A DNA stretch of 64,000 bases. It comes from Symploca sp. SIO1C2. GTDB taxonomy: Bacteria > Cyanobacteriota > Cyanobacteriia > Cyanobacteriales > Coleofasciculaceae. How positions within the stretch are numbered: the stretch's first letter is position 1; each line of letters begins with the position of its first letter. Below the pieces are notes generated by a model, which made no database searches, was not told the origin of the DNA, and saw nothing but the letters and a program-made list of their open reading frames with translations. Position numbers and translations under genes: made by a program. Below are positions 51,035 to 61,015 of this stretch, piece by piece. The stretch spans positions 18,759 to 82,758 of the forward strand of contig JAAHFP010000007.1 in assembly GCA_010672925.1 (NCBI GenBank). The letters are read 5' to 3'.

Positions 51035-52453
51035 ATGAAAATTGGCAAGGCTTTTGGTACATATAGGAAAAAACTGCCTCATTTGTTTGTTTATATAGAT
51101 CCTTGGGCTGTGCTTATCTTTTTGGGAGGCTTGAGCATAGTATTATTTGCTGCAACTACTGTGAATCCCAAAAAAGAGCATAAACTAACTCTCGTCGCAG
51201 GCAACAAAACAGGAGAAAGTTATATTTTTAGCAAAGCTCTAGAAAAGGTAGTTGAAGAGCATCACCCTGAAATTAAAATTGATGTCAAGGAAACTGGGGG
51301 AACATCAAAAAACATTGAGATGTTAGAACAGGGTCAAGCTCAGCTAGCTACTGCTCAAGCTGATGTCCCTGCTGGTTCTTCAGCAAGAATCGTTTCAGTT
51401 CTTTATCAGGATGCTTTTCAGTTAGTTGTTAGACCCAAGTCCAACATTTCCCAATTTGTTGACCTTAAAGGCAAGCGTATTGGTTTACCAACAACCGGTG
51501 GACAATATCGTTCCTTCCTCAAGATAGCAGAACATTACGGTCTCAGGGCACAAGACTTCCAATTTATAGGAGAAAATGATCAAGAAGCAGATCAAGCTTT
51601 TCGCTTAAATCAAGTATCAGCAGTGTTTCGCGTTCGTGCTCTGGGAAATAAATCTATCTCTGAACTGGTGCAACAATACCAAGGAAGATTACTGCCAATT
51701 GCCCAAGTTGAGGCAATGACAATTAAGTATCCAGCCTTTGAACCAGCGACTATTCCTATTGGAGCATACAAGGGTAATCCCCCTGTACCAGCAAATAATT
51801 TGGCAACGGTAGTCATACCAAGAACACTTTTGGCAAGCGAGGAAGTGGATAACAGGATAATCCACAAAATCACGGCTATTTTAGATGAACATCGCCAAGA
51901 ACTAGCTAAAGTTCTCCCTACAGTATATAAACCTTTAGTTGTTAGCGTCAGTCGTCCTAGCACTCAGGGAGGCACAGGTGTCCCTATTCATCTAGGTGCA
52001 CTGGCTTTTTATGAGAGAGAGCAACCCTCTTATGTTCAGGAAAATGCTGATTTTTTAGCATTAATTCTAACTGTTGCTCTGTTAATTGCTTCTGGAGTTC
52101 GCCAGTTGAAAGTGTGGATTGAGCAGAGTAAGAAAGATACTGCTGATGAATTAATATCATCAGCTATTAAACTGATGAATGTCCAAGACAAAGACTTGGA
52201 ACAGAAGCAACAGGAACTTGATAAACTTTTTGGTAAGGCTGCATCTGACTTAGTTGAGGAAAAAATTTCCCAGGAATCTTTCCGAACTTTTAACGAAGCC
52301 TATAAGACAGTTAGGGAAGTCATCGAACACCAAAGAATAATTGCCATTGGACAAGGTCTGAGGCCAGAAAACAAGCAGATTGACAATGCTAAAGACCTAA
52401 GGAAATCATTAGCTATGTCGGAATCATTATTAAACAACCGAGAAGGTAGATAA
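51035..52453 (+). CDS. TAXI-family TRAP transporter solute-binding protein
   Basis: 'LTLVAGNKTGESYIFSKALEKVVEEHHPEIKIDVKETGGTSKNIEMLEQGQAQLATAQADV'. Confidence 0.88.
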   Translation: MKIGKAFGTYRKKLPHLFVYIDPWAVLIFLGGLSIVLFAATTVNPKKEHKLTLVAGNKTGESYIFSKALEKVVEEHHPEIKIDVKETGGTSKNIEMLEQGQAQLATAQADVPAGSSARIVSVLYQDAFQLVVRPKSNISQFVDLKGKRIGLPTTGGQYRSFLKIAEHYGLRAQDFQFIGENDQEADQAFRLNQVSAVFRVRALGNKSISELVQQYQGRLLPIAQVEAMTIKYPAFEPATIPIGAYKGNPPVPANNLATVVIPRTLLASEEVDNRIIHKITAILDEHRQELAKVLPTVYKPLVVSVSRPSTQGGTGVPIHLGALAFYEREQPSYVQENADFLALILTVALLIASGVRQLKVWIEQSKKDTADELISSAIKLMNVQDKDLEQKQQELDKLFGKAASDLVEEKISQESFRTFNEAYKTVREVIEHQRIIAIGQGLRPENKQIDNAKDLRKSLAMSESLLNNREGR

Positions 52454-52620
52454 TCAGAAAGAACTGCGTATTATGTTTTCTCAGGTAGGAGATGATTTTA
52501 TTGCCAGGGGATTTCTCAATGCTTTAGATGATGATTTACATAAGGCAGATGCTAAATTGACATTGTAGATACTAAGGTCTTAACAGAGCGTGAGGAGAGT
52601 GCGATCGCATAATTTTTAGT

Positions 52621-52840
52621 TAGGGTCTGCTGAATAAGTGTGGAAGCGATGCCAGACAAGACTTTCAATCATTTTTGGTTTCGCCAAGTGCAAGGAAATG
52701 GTATCTTTGAGCTCAAAAACCTTGTATCAAGAGTGAAAAATTCCCCAACACCTAATACCATTTAACCTGACCTACCACCTGCCACCTACCACCTACCACC
52801 TATTCAAACCGGAAAGTTACGACTTATTCAGCAAGCCCTA
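52621..52840. mobile_element. MITE-like element, TIR TAGGGTCTGCTGAATAAGT / ACTTATTCAGCAAGCCCTA
   Basis: 19-bp inverted termini, 220 bp apart, no convincing ORF. Confidence 0.6.
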
Positions 52841-52932
52841 GTTAAGATACTTTATGATTAGCTCTAAACAATAAAATATAAATGTGGAATATTCACAAAC
52901 GGATAATTATTAGCCATTATCCATTCTTAAAA

Positions 52933-53601
52933 TTAACCTCGATAACCGTGGACAATATACTGAACCCGTTGACCTATATTAGTTGCATGGTCTGCCATTC
53001 GTTCTAGGTGACGAATTGCCAATACTAATAAGACGATTGGTTCAACAACCCCTTTGATATCCCGCTGATAGGCTAAAGTTTTATATAGTTGGTCGTGGGC
53101 TTTATCCACTTTATCGTCTAACTTTTTGATCGCTTTTCCTTTGATGGCATCTAAATCTGCTAAAGCTACTAGACTTTCCGAGAGCATGGCTTGAGCATGA
53201 TTGGACATTAGCTCTAGTTCAGGGAGGCAATTATGGGGTGGGTAAGGTAGGAGCTTCAGAGCAATTTCGACCAAGTCTTCAGCATAATCACCAATGCGCT
53301 CCAAATCTCGCACCAACTGCATAAAAGCACTAAGGAGACGTAAATCTTGACCCACTGGTGATTTCATGGTGATCAGATTGCTACATTCTGACTCAATTTG
53401 GCGATAGTAGCGATCAATACGTTTTTCATTTAAGCTAATAGCCTGAGCTGCCTCTAGATTGTGGGAAAACATTGCTTGATGACTCAGGCGAAATGAGTTT
53501 TCCACCAAAGCCCCCATTCTCAAAACATCTCGCTCTAAACTCTTTAGGGAGCGCTCAAGTTGGGTAATTTCAGTATTGCTGTTCAGATAAAACAGATTCA
53601 C
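52933..53601 (-). CDS. phoU: Phosphate signalling complex protein PhoU
   Basis: 'LKSLERDVLRMGALVENSFRLSHQAMF...QLVRDLERIGDYAEDLVEIAL...LAIRHLERMADHATNIGQRVQYIVHG'. Confidence 0.94.
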   Translation of the reverse strand: MNLFYLNSNTEITQLERSLKSLERDVLRMGALVENSFRLSHQAMFSHNLEAAQAISLNEKRIDRYYRQIESECSNLITMKSPVGQDLRLLSAFMQLVRDLERIGDYAEDLVEIALKLLPYPPHNCLPELELMSNHAQAMLSESLVALADLDAIKGKAIKKLDDKVDKAHDQLYKTLAYQRDIKGVVEPIVLLVLAIRHLERMADHATNIGQRVQYIVHGYRG

Positions 53602-54019
53602 CTCTTTTATTGAAAACTCGCTGGAGACTCCCGTTATAGCTTGCTTTGTATACAGATATTGGGAGGTAGGTAAAGTTCCTACTTTAACTCCCCTTAATCT
53701 CCTCTTAGTCAGGATGTATACAGGATAACGCTATAGCCAAAGGCAATTTGGGAGAGGAAAGGGGGCGAGATTTACCACCTTCCTGTAAGACAATTTTTGG
53801 TTTAACCCATCCCAAAGTACTAACTTTAACACTCACTGCTAATGTAGTGTCTTAGACACTAAGGCTGGTTATTTATAGGTTTTAATCAAACTTTTGCTAT
53901 GCCTATAGGCGTAGGCGACAGTTTTATAACACCTTTATACTAATATATCAACTTCTATGATATTGAATTTTTTGAAATATTTGGTCATCCATCTGAAGTT
54001 TTGAAGTAAAATCTCACAA

Positions 54020-54607
54020 ATGATATCATCATCCAATACTGCTTTAGGTAACTCAACTACAATTGTGTCGAGCCAAAGCGACGATTTCGTTTCCCGGCGG
54101 GTCATTGACTATCTTGAACAACTTGATGATCCTAGGAAAGAAAAGATTCTAGCATTTCATCAGGCTCATCAAGAACTGATGGAGATAGCTCAGGGTTCTT
54201 TTGCCAAACACCAAGCATGGTTAGGTGGTTATCAAGATCATATCGCAGAGTGTTTTCGGATAGCGGAGGCAATGTATCTTGGTTTACAGAAAGTTAGGCA
54301 AGTTCCCATTAACCTGAACTCAGCACTAGTGGTACTTTACTTTCACGACATTGAAAAAATGTGGAAGTATTCCCAAGGTTTGCCACCTGATTTTGATAAG
54401 CAATGTTTTTATCGGAAAGAACTCCGGGAAATCTATGGAATTGAGCTAACTACAGATGAGTTGAGTGCTCTGAAGTACATTCATGGTGAACCACAGGAAG
54501 AATACAATGCAACAACTCGCTTAATGAGTCCTTTGGCTTCCTTTTGCCACTGTGTTGATACTTTATCTGCGCGTATGTGGTATAACGAGGGAAGAAATTT
54601 GGGGTGA
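54020..54607 (+). CDS. HD-domain-like hydrolase
   Basis: 'YQDHIAECFRIAEAMYLGLQ...VVLYFHDIEKMWKYSQGLPPDFD'. Confidence 0.6.
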   Translation: MISSSNTALGNSTTIVSSQSDDFVSRRVIDYLEQLDDPRKEKILAFHQAHQELMEIAQGSFAKHQAWLGGYQDHIAECFRIAEAMYLGLQKVRQVPINLNSALVVLYFHDIEKMWKYSQGLPPDFDKQCFYRKELREIYGIELTTDELSALKYIHGEPQEEYNATTRLMSPLASFCHCVDTLSARMWYNEGRNLG

Positions 54608-54639
54608 AGGGGAAATATTAAGCCCTATCCAACACTTCA

Positions 54640-54965
54640 TGATTAAAGCAATGGACAACATTTTTAAGTTACCTGCACCTCTTCCTACCTCAGAATTATT
54701 TGAATCTTTACTCTCAACAGAAAAGGTTTTAATTGAGCGTATTATTTCAACAGGACAAAAAACACCCCCAGGAGAATGGTATGACCAAGAAACTGATGAG
54801 TGGGTTATACTGTTACAGGGGGAAGCTGAATTATCCTATGAAGATGGTGAGAGAATTTTTCTGAAAGCAGGAGACTATTTGATGATTCCAGCTCATGTCA
54901 AACATCGAGTTGAGTATACTAGCGATAATCCTCCCTGTATCTGGTTAGCTGTTCATATTAAATAG
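54640..54965 (+). CDS. Cupin-domain protein
   Basis: 'TPPGEWYDQETDEWVILLQGEAELSYEDGERIFLKAGDYLMIPAHVKHRVEYTS'. ORF track starts at 54552; the ATG at 54640 avoids overlap with the HD gene. Confidence 0.85.
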
Positions 54966-55003
54966 AGGTGGTAGGTGTTAGGTTTTTTGTCCCCTCAGCT
55001 TCC

Positions 55004-55040
55004 TTGACAATGACATTTTTGCCTTAACTTGTCACCAATG
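55004..55040. repeat. Solo terminus of the GGTGACAAGTTAA MITE family
   Basis: ttgacaatgacatttttgccttaacttgtcaccaatg; near match to 4934..4970. Confidence 0.7.
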
Positions 55041-55088
55041 GGTGTTAGGTAATTGATTGAGTAGCTTTTGTAGCCAAATTATGGAAAT

Positions 55089-55418
55089 CTAGGGAATTAG
55101 TTTACACTCAAACATCTTATTAGCAATAGGTCCAGCGACCCGATTAATAAATTCCTCTCGCATCTGAGGATCTTTCTTTAACAAAGCGATCACTTTTTCC
55201 TGAAGACCCTTTCCTGACTCCCCATCGGCTGATGAACTGTTGTCAGACTGGGGTTGCATCTGAGCTACTTCTTCACAGGAAGCATTTTGAAGTTTGTCAA
55301 TCACATGATTGGCTGCGGCATCCAACAAAGCTTCTTTGGATGCAAATCCGCTACAGGCAGTTACCACTATTGCTATAGGAGTCAGAGTAGCCAGAAACAT
55401 ATGGGATTTTTTCATCAA
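55089..55418 (-). CDS. Small exported hypothetical protein, paralog A
   Basis: 'MKKSHMFLATLTPIAIVVTACSG' signal; C-terminus paralogous to 55451..55960. Confidence 0.7.
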   Translation of the reverse strand: MMKKSHMFLATLTPIAIVVTACSGFASKEALLDAAANHVIDKLQNASCEEVAQMQPQSDNSSSADGESGKGLQEKVIALLKKDPQMREEFINRVAGPIANKMFECKLIP

Positions 55419-55450
55419 TTTTTTAGATGGTAGTTGGTAGGTAGTAGGTG

Positions 55451-55960
55451 TTAGGGAATCAGATTACAGTCAAACATTTTATTGGCAATAGGTGCTGCCA
55501 CTCGATTGAGAAATTCTTCCCGTATCTCAGGGTTTTTTTCTAACAGAGCGATCGCTTTTTTCTGCATAGCAGCTTGTTGTTCCCCACCAGATGGTGAATT
55601 TTTGTCGGAGTTAGCTGTCATTGTGGATAGTTCTTCACAGGAAGCGTTTTGGAATTTTCCAATTACCAGATTGGCTGCGGCATCTAGTAAGGCTTCTTGA
55701 TTAGGTAATGAAATTTCCCCACTTGGTAAGGAGGGTTGTTCACTGGGTAATGAAGGTTTCTCGTTTTGTTGATCAGGAGGTGATGGAGATTCCTGTAATT
55801 TTGGTAATGAGGGCTTCTCATTTTGTTTGTTGAGAGGGGATGGGGACTCCTGTGATTGAGGTGGAGGGGGAGGTAATGGCTGTAGTAAAGCTCTGCTACA
55901 GATACCTCCCACTATGGCAATGGAAGTGAGAGTAGCTAAAAACAAATGCGACTTTTTCAT
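55451..55960 (-). CDS. Small exported hypothetical protein, paralog B with Pro-rich repeat insert
   Basis: 'MKKSHLFLATLTSIAIVGGICS'; repeated 'ESPSPL/PDQQNEKPSLP' units; same C-terminus 'REEFLNRVAAPIANKMFDCNLIP'. Confidence 0.7.
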   Translation of the reverse strand: MKKSHLFLATLTSIAIVGGICSRALLQPLPPPPPQSQESPSPLNKQNEKPSLPKLQESPSPPDQQNEKPSLPSEQPSLPSGEISLPNQEALLDAAANLVIGKFQNASCEELSTMTANSDKNSPSGGEQQAAMQKKAIALLEKNPEIREEFLNRVAAPIANKMFDCNLIP

Positions 55961-56096
55961 CTAAAACTCTCAATAAATTTGTAGGGTTTTGATCTCAACT
56001 CTTGGCAGAGATACAGGGCAGGTTTGATAGGAATATAGCTATTGAATTGGTAAAGATTTGGGCTAAACCTGCCCCTACAAACCTAACACTTAACAA

Positions 56097-58607
56097 TTAC
56101 CGAGTAACTCCCTGGATAACAGGACGTCCATCAAAGCGTCCTGGATTACCTGTCCAGTTAAAGTCACTAACTTGTAGGCTCACAGAACCGAGTCCCTGTA
56201 CTGGGTTATAACGCAGGACAATATTGTAAGCTCGACGACGGTATTCTAAAAAGTAGTTAGTGCTGATCTCTTGACCAGTGTCTAAATTGAATGAAGTTTG
56301 GAAACCAAGTCTTACTGGACCGTAGAGTTGTTGGGTAATACCACCACTAAGAATACTTCTATCTACAATCCGGTCAAAGAGAAAAGGCGATAAATCACCC
56401 ACAGCTGCCCTAGTATAGCGGATGTTAAAACCGGTATAGTCGAAGAAAGGTCGGGAAAAATGACCAAACTGTCCTACTAGTCCAACACTGCCGTTGATGG
56501 AGTTTTGATTATCACCATTACTATAGAGACTGGTGACACCACTGAGATTTGTACTCAATGCTACATAAGGAATCACTGGTCTTGGAGTGTACCGCAATCC
56601 TTCTTCAGGAGTTGCTGGCAAACCTTTACCGCGCCAGAGTGAAAAACCTTTACTCAAGGAAGCAGCTGCTTGATAGCGTGTTAAGTTGATGCGATTATTG
56701 TCTCTAACTACTGGTAGTAAGTCTAAACGGTTGGTATCAGCATTAATATTTTGAATACCTGCCTGATAGCGAAGGTTGACTCCGGTTTTGCCTAAACGAA
56801 TTACTGGAGAAGTGAGAACTGCACCAATACTACTGTGGACAGTCTGGAAACCTAGGGAACCATTAAACAAGCGATCACGGTAGCTAGCTTCAAAGTCAAG
56901 ATTGTGAGGTAGGGTTGTGCCAATAATCCGCCGTAGTCGCAGACTTGCTCTGGTTTCTTGTTCTAGCTCACTCAAATCCAAACTAGTAACAGCGGAAGAG
57001 CCTACCAAACTTGTCCGAGGGTCAATGGTAACATCCAAGCGAGTTTCAAAACCAAATGCTCTGGGATCTATTGGACTCTCATCAAAAATTGCCCTTTGTA
57101 TAAAAAACTGTGGTGTCAGAGTAAATCTTGCCCTAGGACTGTTGTAGATTTCAATCTGACTCTCTACAAATAAGCCGCCTCGATCATCATCATCAAAGCC
57201 AATGTTGAATAAGCCCGGTTCCCTGGGACGGCGATCGATTAAAATACGATTGCGAAATGTCGGCAATGACAAGCCTTGATCGAAAACAAAACGAGGTTGA
57301 GAGGCAACTATTTCATCTAGCAAGGGGGAAATGCGCCGAAATCGGGCTGTCTTGGCCTGCAATTCTAAATCTGGAGGAGAAAAAGGGTCATTAGTAATTC
57401 TGATGTTCGTCGCAACTGCTTCTGAACCTTCAAAATCAACTCTGTCGGCTTCATAGCGGAAGCGGTTAACGGAACCCCTTGAACCAGTTGTCGGTGTATT
57501 TGGGAGTGAACCATCAGAACCCACTGTTAGGGAAGAACCAACTACATAGGAGTAGCTTCCTGGATTCCTTACTCCTTGTAGGGGTAGATTACGAGCAATG
57601 CGATCGCTTACAGGTCTTGGTATTGCGGTGGCGTCACTATCCTCAGGGGAGGGAGGCTGAGGTAAGTCAGTTTCTGATGAAGCGTTATAAAGTTCACCAT
57701 TAGCATCGTAGACGACGCCACTATCCTGGACAAAGTAATACTCAAATCGTTCACCCCTGAGTATCTGGTCACCTCGCGTTAAAGCAACATTGCCCTCCGC
57801 AACCATAATACGATTGGGCAAGTTAATTTGTACGCGGTCAGCATCTAGTAAGGCTTCCTGAAAGCGCACAATAACATTACCTTCCGCTGTCACTACTTGT
57901 CGCTCTTCGTCATATTCCTGGGAGTCTGCTGTTAATTCTAGTACACCAACGGGTTCGGCGGCTGGTGCGGGTATAGTAATCTGTGACTCTTGGGTGACCG
58001 ATGGTTGAGGAGTTTGAGTTTCCTCATTAGCTGTACCTTCTGTATCTGTTTCCCTTGGAGTTGTGGCTGGGGGTACAATCAACTCAAATTCCCTGGTTTC
58101 TCCTCCCCGCTCTTGAGTTAAAATACGCTTAATAGGTAAGGTATCGGAGATTGGGGATTGGCGAAGATTTAAGGATAACCTTTTGGTAGCGGAACTTTTT
58201 GTGTCAACTGAGTTAATTTTCAGTGTGGCAATCTGTCCTTTGGTTTGACGTTGAAGCTTCTCAGTTGTTTGTGCCAAAGTGCGATGGTTGTCGAGATTTG
58301 GTTTAGCCCTGGATGTAGGTTGCACGGGATAACCAACGGAAATGGGAGGGCCAAGCAGTGCAGCACTCTTACCAAGATTAAGTAAACAGGAGTCCTCTAG
58401 CACCGATATTTTAGGAATCGTTAGTACCGCAGGATCTCTGGTTGCCTGGGTTGGCTTCTCGCAGGCGCTGCTAGATACACAGTCTTTTCCCGATACCGGC
58501 GGCATGCCCTGGGAGCATTGATTGTAGTTAGCAGAAATATTAGAGCTTACAGGTCTAATAATTGCAGGTATTTCAGGCGGCTGAACTGGTTGTGGCATCT
58601 CTAGCAA
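56097..58607 (-). CDS. LptD-like / DUF3769 outer-membrane assembly protein
   Basis: OstA-like 'LELTADSQEYDEERQVVTAEGNVIVRFQEALLDADRVQINLPNRIMVAEGNVALTRGDQILRGERFEYYFVQDSG' plus a long beta-rich C-terminus. Confidence 0.88.
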   Translation of the reverse strand: MLEMPQPVQPPEIPAIIRPVSSNISANYNQCSQGMPPVSGKDCVSSSACEKPTQATRDPAVLTIPKISVLEDSCLLNLGKSAALLGPPISVGYPVQPTSRAKPNLDNHRTLAQTTEKLQRQTKGQIATLKINSVDTKSSATKRLSLNLRQSPISDTLPIKRILTQERGGETREFELIVPPATTPRETDTEGTANEETQTPQPSVTQESQITIPAPAAEPVGVLELTADSQEYDEERQVVTAEGNVIVRFQEALLDADRVQINLPNRIMVAEGNVALTRGDQILRGERFEYYFVQDSGVVYDANGELYNASSETDLPQPPSPEDSDATAIPRPVSDRIARNLPLQGVRNPGSYSYVVGSSLTVGSDGSLPNTPTTGSRGSVNRFRYEADRVDFEGSEAVATNIRITNDPFSPPDLELQAKTARFRRISPLLDEIVASQPRFVFDQGLSLPTFRNRILIDRRPREPGLFNIGFDDDDRGGLFVESQIEIYNSPRARFTLTPQFFIQRAIFDESPIDPRAFGFETRLDVTIDPRTSLVGSSAVTSLDLSELEQETRASLRLRRIIGTTLPHNLDFEASYRDRLFNGSLGFQTVHSSIGAVLTSPVIRLGKTGVNLRYQAGIQNINADTNRLDLLPVVRDNNRINLTRYQAAASLSKGFSLWRGKGLPATPEEGLRYTPRPVIPYVALSTNLSGVTSLYSNGDNQNSINGSVGLVGQFGHFSRPFFDYTGFNIRYTRAAVGDLSPFLFDRIVDRSILSGGITQQLYGPVRLGFQTSFNLDTGQEISTNYFLEYRRRAYNIVLRYNPVQGLGSVSLQVSDFNWTGNPGRFDGRPVIQGVTR

Positions 58608-59067
58608 AATCCACCAAGGACATTTCTCTCACGCAGGCACGGATATAAGGAATTAAGTAAGAAGCGCCTGATGGCGAATTCAAAATTCAAAATTAATGAA
58701 CCGCCGAAAAAGAATTCATAAACTAGTCATATCAAGGTATTTAGACGTACCTTAGTCATTTTTAGTTTCTCGATAGTAAGTAAGTTAAGAGTTTATTGTC
58801 TATTGAAACTAGGCAATACTTTTCTCAAAAGCCTATATATCTTAAGCTTTCTGCCTGGGAAAAACAATAATGCTAGGTTAAGGAGAGATTTGGTTCAAGG
58901 GAATATTAATGTCCTTTTTCTCTTCCTCCTCTACTCACACTCCCCTTATCAAAAGGATTTCAGCTTAACGAGGGTGTCATGCGGGTTGAATTTCTTTACC
59001 AACAATTGCCGGTTGGTGTTGGTGGGGAACTCAATCCCCCACCAGACCCTGTCCCTATTACCTGAAA

Positions 59068-59184
59068 TTATTCTAGATCCTGTCGGTTGGGATTGCGAGC
59101 TGGATCGCTGTTCAAAAAGCCGAATACAAACAGAGCAATAAAGAAAAATACAACGATATAAACAACAATCTTGAGGGTTGCCAT
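59068..59184 (-). CDS. psbI: Photosystem II reaction center protein I
   Basis: Reverse-strand translation [38 protein letters not shown]; matches the PsbI pattern. Not in the ORF track. Confidence 0.94.
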   Translation of the reverse strand: MATLKIVVYIVVFFFIALFVFGFLNSDPARNPNRQDLE

Positions 59185-59218
59185 CTGGGTATCTCCAAAG
59201 AAAGTATGAACTATTAAA

Positions 59219-59258
59219 ATTGACATCTTCCCCAGCCTGTAGGCACGAGGATTACTAA
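59219..59258 (-). mobile_element. Degenerate solo IS200/IS605-type right end
   Basis: Reverse strand TAGTAATCCTCGTGCCTACAGGCTGGGGAAGATGTCAA aligns with AAGAATCCCC.G.CTTCTAG...TGGGGAGTGTCAA at 34715..34752 and 62336..62373. Confidence 0.5.
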
Positions 59259-59477
59259 ACCGTGCTACGCACTGCTGCGCTAATACGATTTAAATTCCTG
59301 CTTCATTCACCGTAACGTACATCTCAACTATCTGTTGACATGTTCCCAATTATACAGAGTCCACAGGCTTTTGACTCATTTCAGAGTTCTGATCCCGTCT
59401 GTCCCACGGTACTAATTTTATATTTTTTTAATATCATACCTTTAGGCTGGCTTCTTTTGTCACAATTCTTATGAAAT

Positions 59478-59575
59478 ATGGGGAGCTGAGGAGCGGAGGA
59501 GATGAGGGAGCTAAGGGAGCTGGGGGAGCTGAGGGAGCTGGGGAAGCTGGGGGAGCTGAGGAGCTGGGGGAGGCA
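59478..59575. repeat. 9-bp minisatellite (GGGAGCTGR)n
   Basis: gagggagctaagggagctgggggagctgagggagctggggaagctgggggagctgagg. Confidence 0.9.
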
Positions 59576-59650
59576 AGGGAGGTATTCTCAATTCCCAATT
59601 CCCAATTCCCAAATAGCAAACAACAAACGACAAACGACAAATGACAATTC

Positions 59651-60127
59651 TCAATTTCCTTTCGCCTTATTCACTGCTGCTTCGGCATTGACTAAACCAC
59701 TACCATAGAAGTATTGACTAGCTGGTATAGGTTCTGGTAAAGGAAAGACACCAGAAGGTCGTAGAAAGGGAAAGTTGGGGGCACTACCAAAGCCGATGGC
59801 TCTTTGTAGACGGTAGGTTCTTGTATCGGCTTGGGATAAGTTCAATCCTTGATAAGTAGAGGTTTCTTTAAGGATAGCAATTATGCGATCGCGACTGAGA
59901 TTGGGATTTTCTCCTCTCATCAAAGCTACTACCCCAGATACGGTGGGTGCGGCGAAGGATGTACCTTGTACCTGCACATACTGACCTTTAGAGTCTAAGG
60001 CATGACCCCAGCTATAATCTGGTACGCCAATTCCTTGCCAAAAACCATCTATTCCTGTGCCTCCAGTGGTTAAAATTCCTCCTCTTTTGGAATCTGAGGT
60101 TTCTCCCCCAGGAGCTACTATATCCAA
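59651..60127 (-). pseudogene. C-terminal fragment of an S8 (subtilisin-like) peptidase
   Basis: '[16 protein letters not shown]', catalytic-Ser motif 'GTSFAAPTVSGVVALM'; the Asp- and His-bearing N-terminal part is absent. Confidence 0.8.
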
Positions 60128-61004
60128 AATAATTTAGGTAATCGGCACTAAATAACTCCCGCCCTGTCGATTTTGGTGGTAAAACCTGGAAGAAGTTTTG
60201 GTGAAGTAATAATTCTACCAAAGCATCAGATTTAATTCCACTAGCAGCCCAGCTGCCATCTTGATCGTAGGTTTGCTTGCCATTTGTGATACGTTCTACA
60301 GCTAAATCTAGTAGGGCATTCCCAGGGCCGGTATCCCAGCCACATACGAGCTCCAACCAGTTACTCTGAGATGCTGGTATATAAGTTACATTAGCGATAC
60401 CACCGATATTTTGGATACATCGGTGCTTGGTCGGGTGACTTAGTAAGTAGGCATCTACTTTTGGTACTAGTGGAGCCCCTTGTCCTCCAGCAGCAATATC
60501 AGCAGCTCGGAAATTGCTTACGGTTTTGAGCCCAGTCAATTGGGCAATTACTTCTCCCCGCCCTAACTGAAGGCTATATCCTAAGGAGGAGATTGGTTGA
60601 GCTGGTAATTCTTGCTTTCTCTCTGGTTCTTCTGCAACCGTACTATTGGAGTTACTTGGTGGTTGGTGGTATACAGTTTGTCCGTGGGAGCCAATTAACT
60701 CAGCAGGAGAGTTACCTCGCTGAATTTTTTGGGCAGCCTGGGCAAATTGGTAGGCAATGGCATCATCTAGTGCAGCTAACTCTGCCATTGAGAGAGCTTT
60801 ACCGCCACAGACTGCCAAAATTTGTTCCCTTAAGACTTTGGGGTAGGGGTAAGTCGCACTGGCTAGTAGTTCAACATTTAAATCAATATCATTACCAGCA
60901 ATTTCTACCAAAGCAGCATCTATGCCATCCACCGATGTACCGCTGATTAATCCAATGACACGAGTTACTTGACTAGCCCCTGAGGCTTTTTTCTCCAATA
61001 ACAT
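60012..61004 (-). pseudogene. anmK: Anhydro-N-acetylmuramic acid kinase, 3'-truncated and fused out of frame to the S8 peptidase
   Basis: '[25 protein letters not shown]', '[11 protein letters not shown]', '[23 protein letters not shown]', '[20 protein letters not shown]'; ends at '[15 protein letters not shown]', then runs through peptidase DNA in another frame. Confidence 0.8.
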
Positions 61005-61015
61005 TACTTCTTGAC

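Noticed and set aside
58803-59141. 112-aa ORF on the + strand
   Set aside because: Overlaps psbI on the opposite strand and has no family features.
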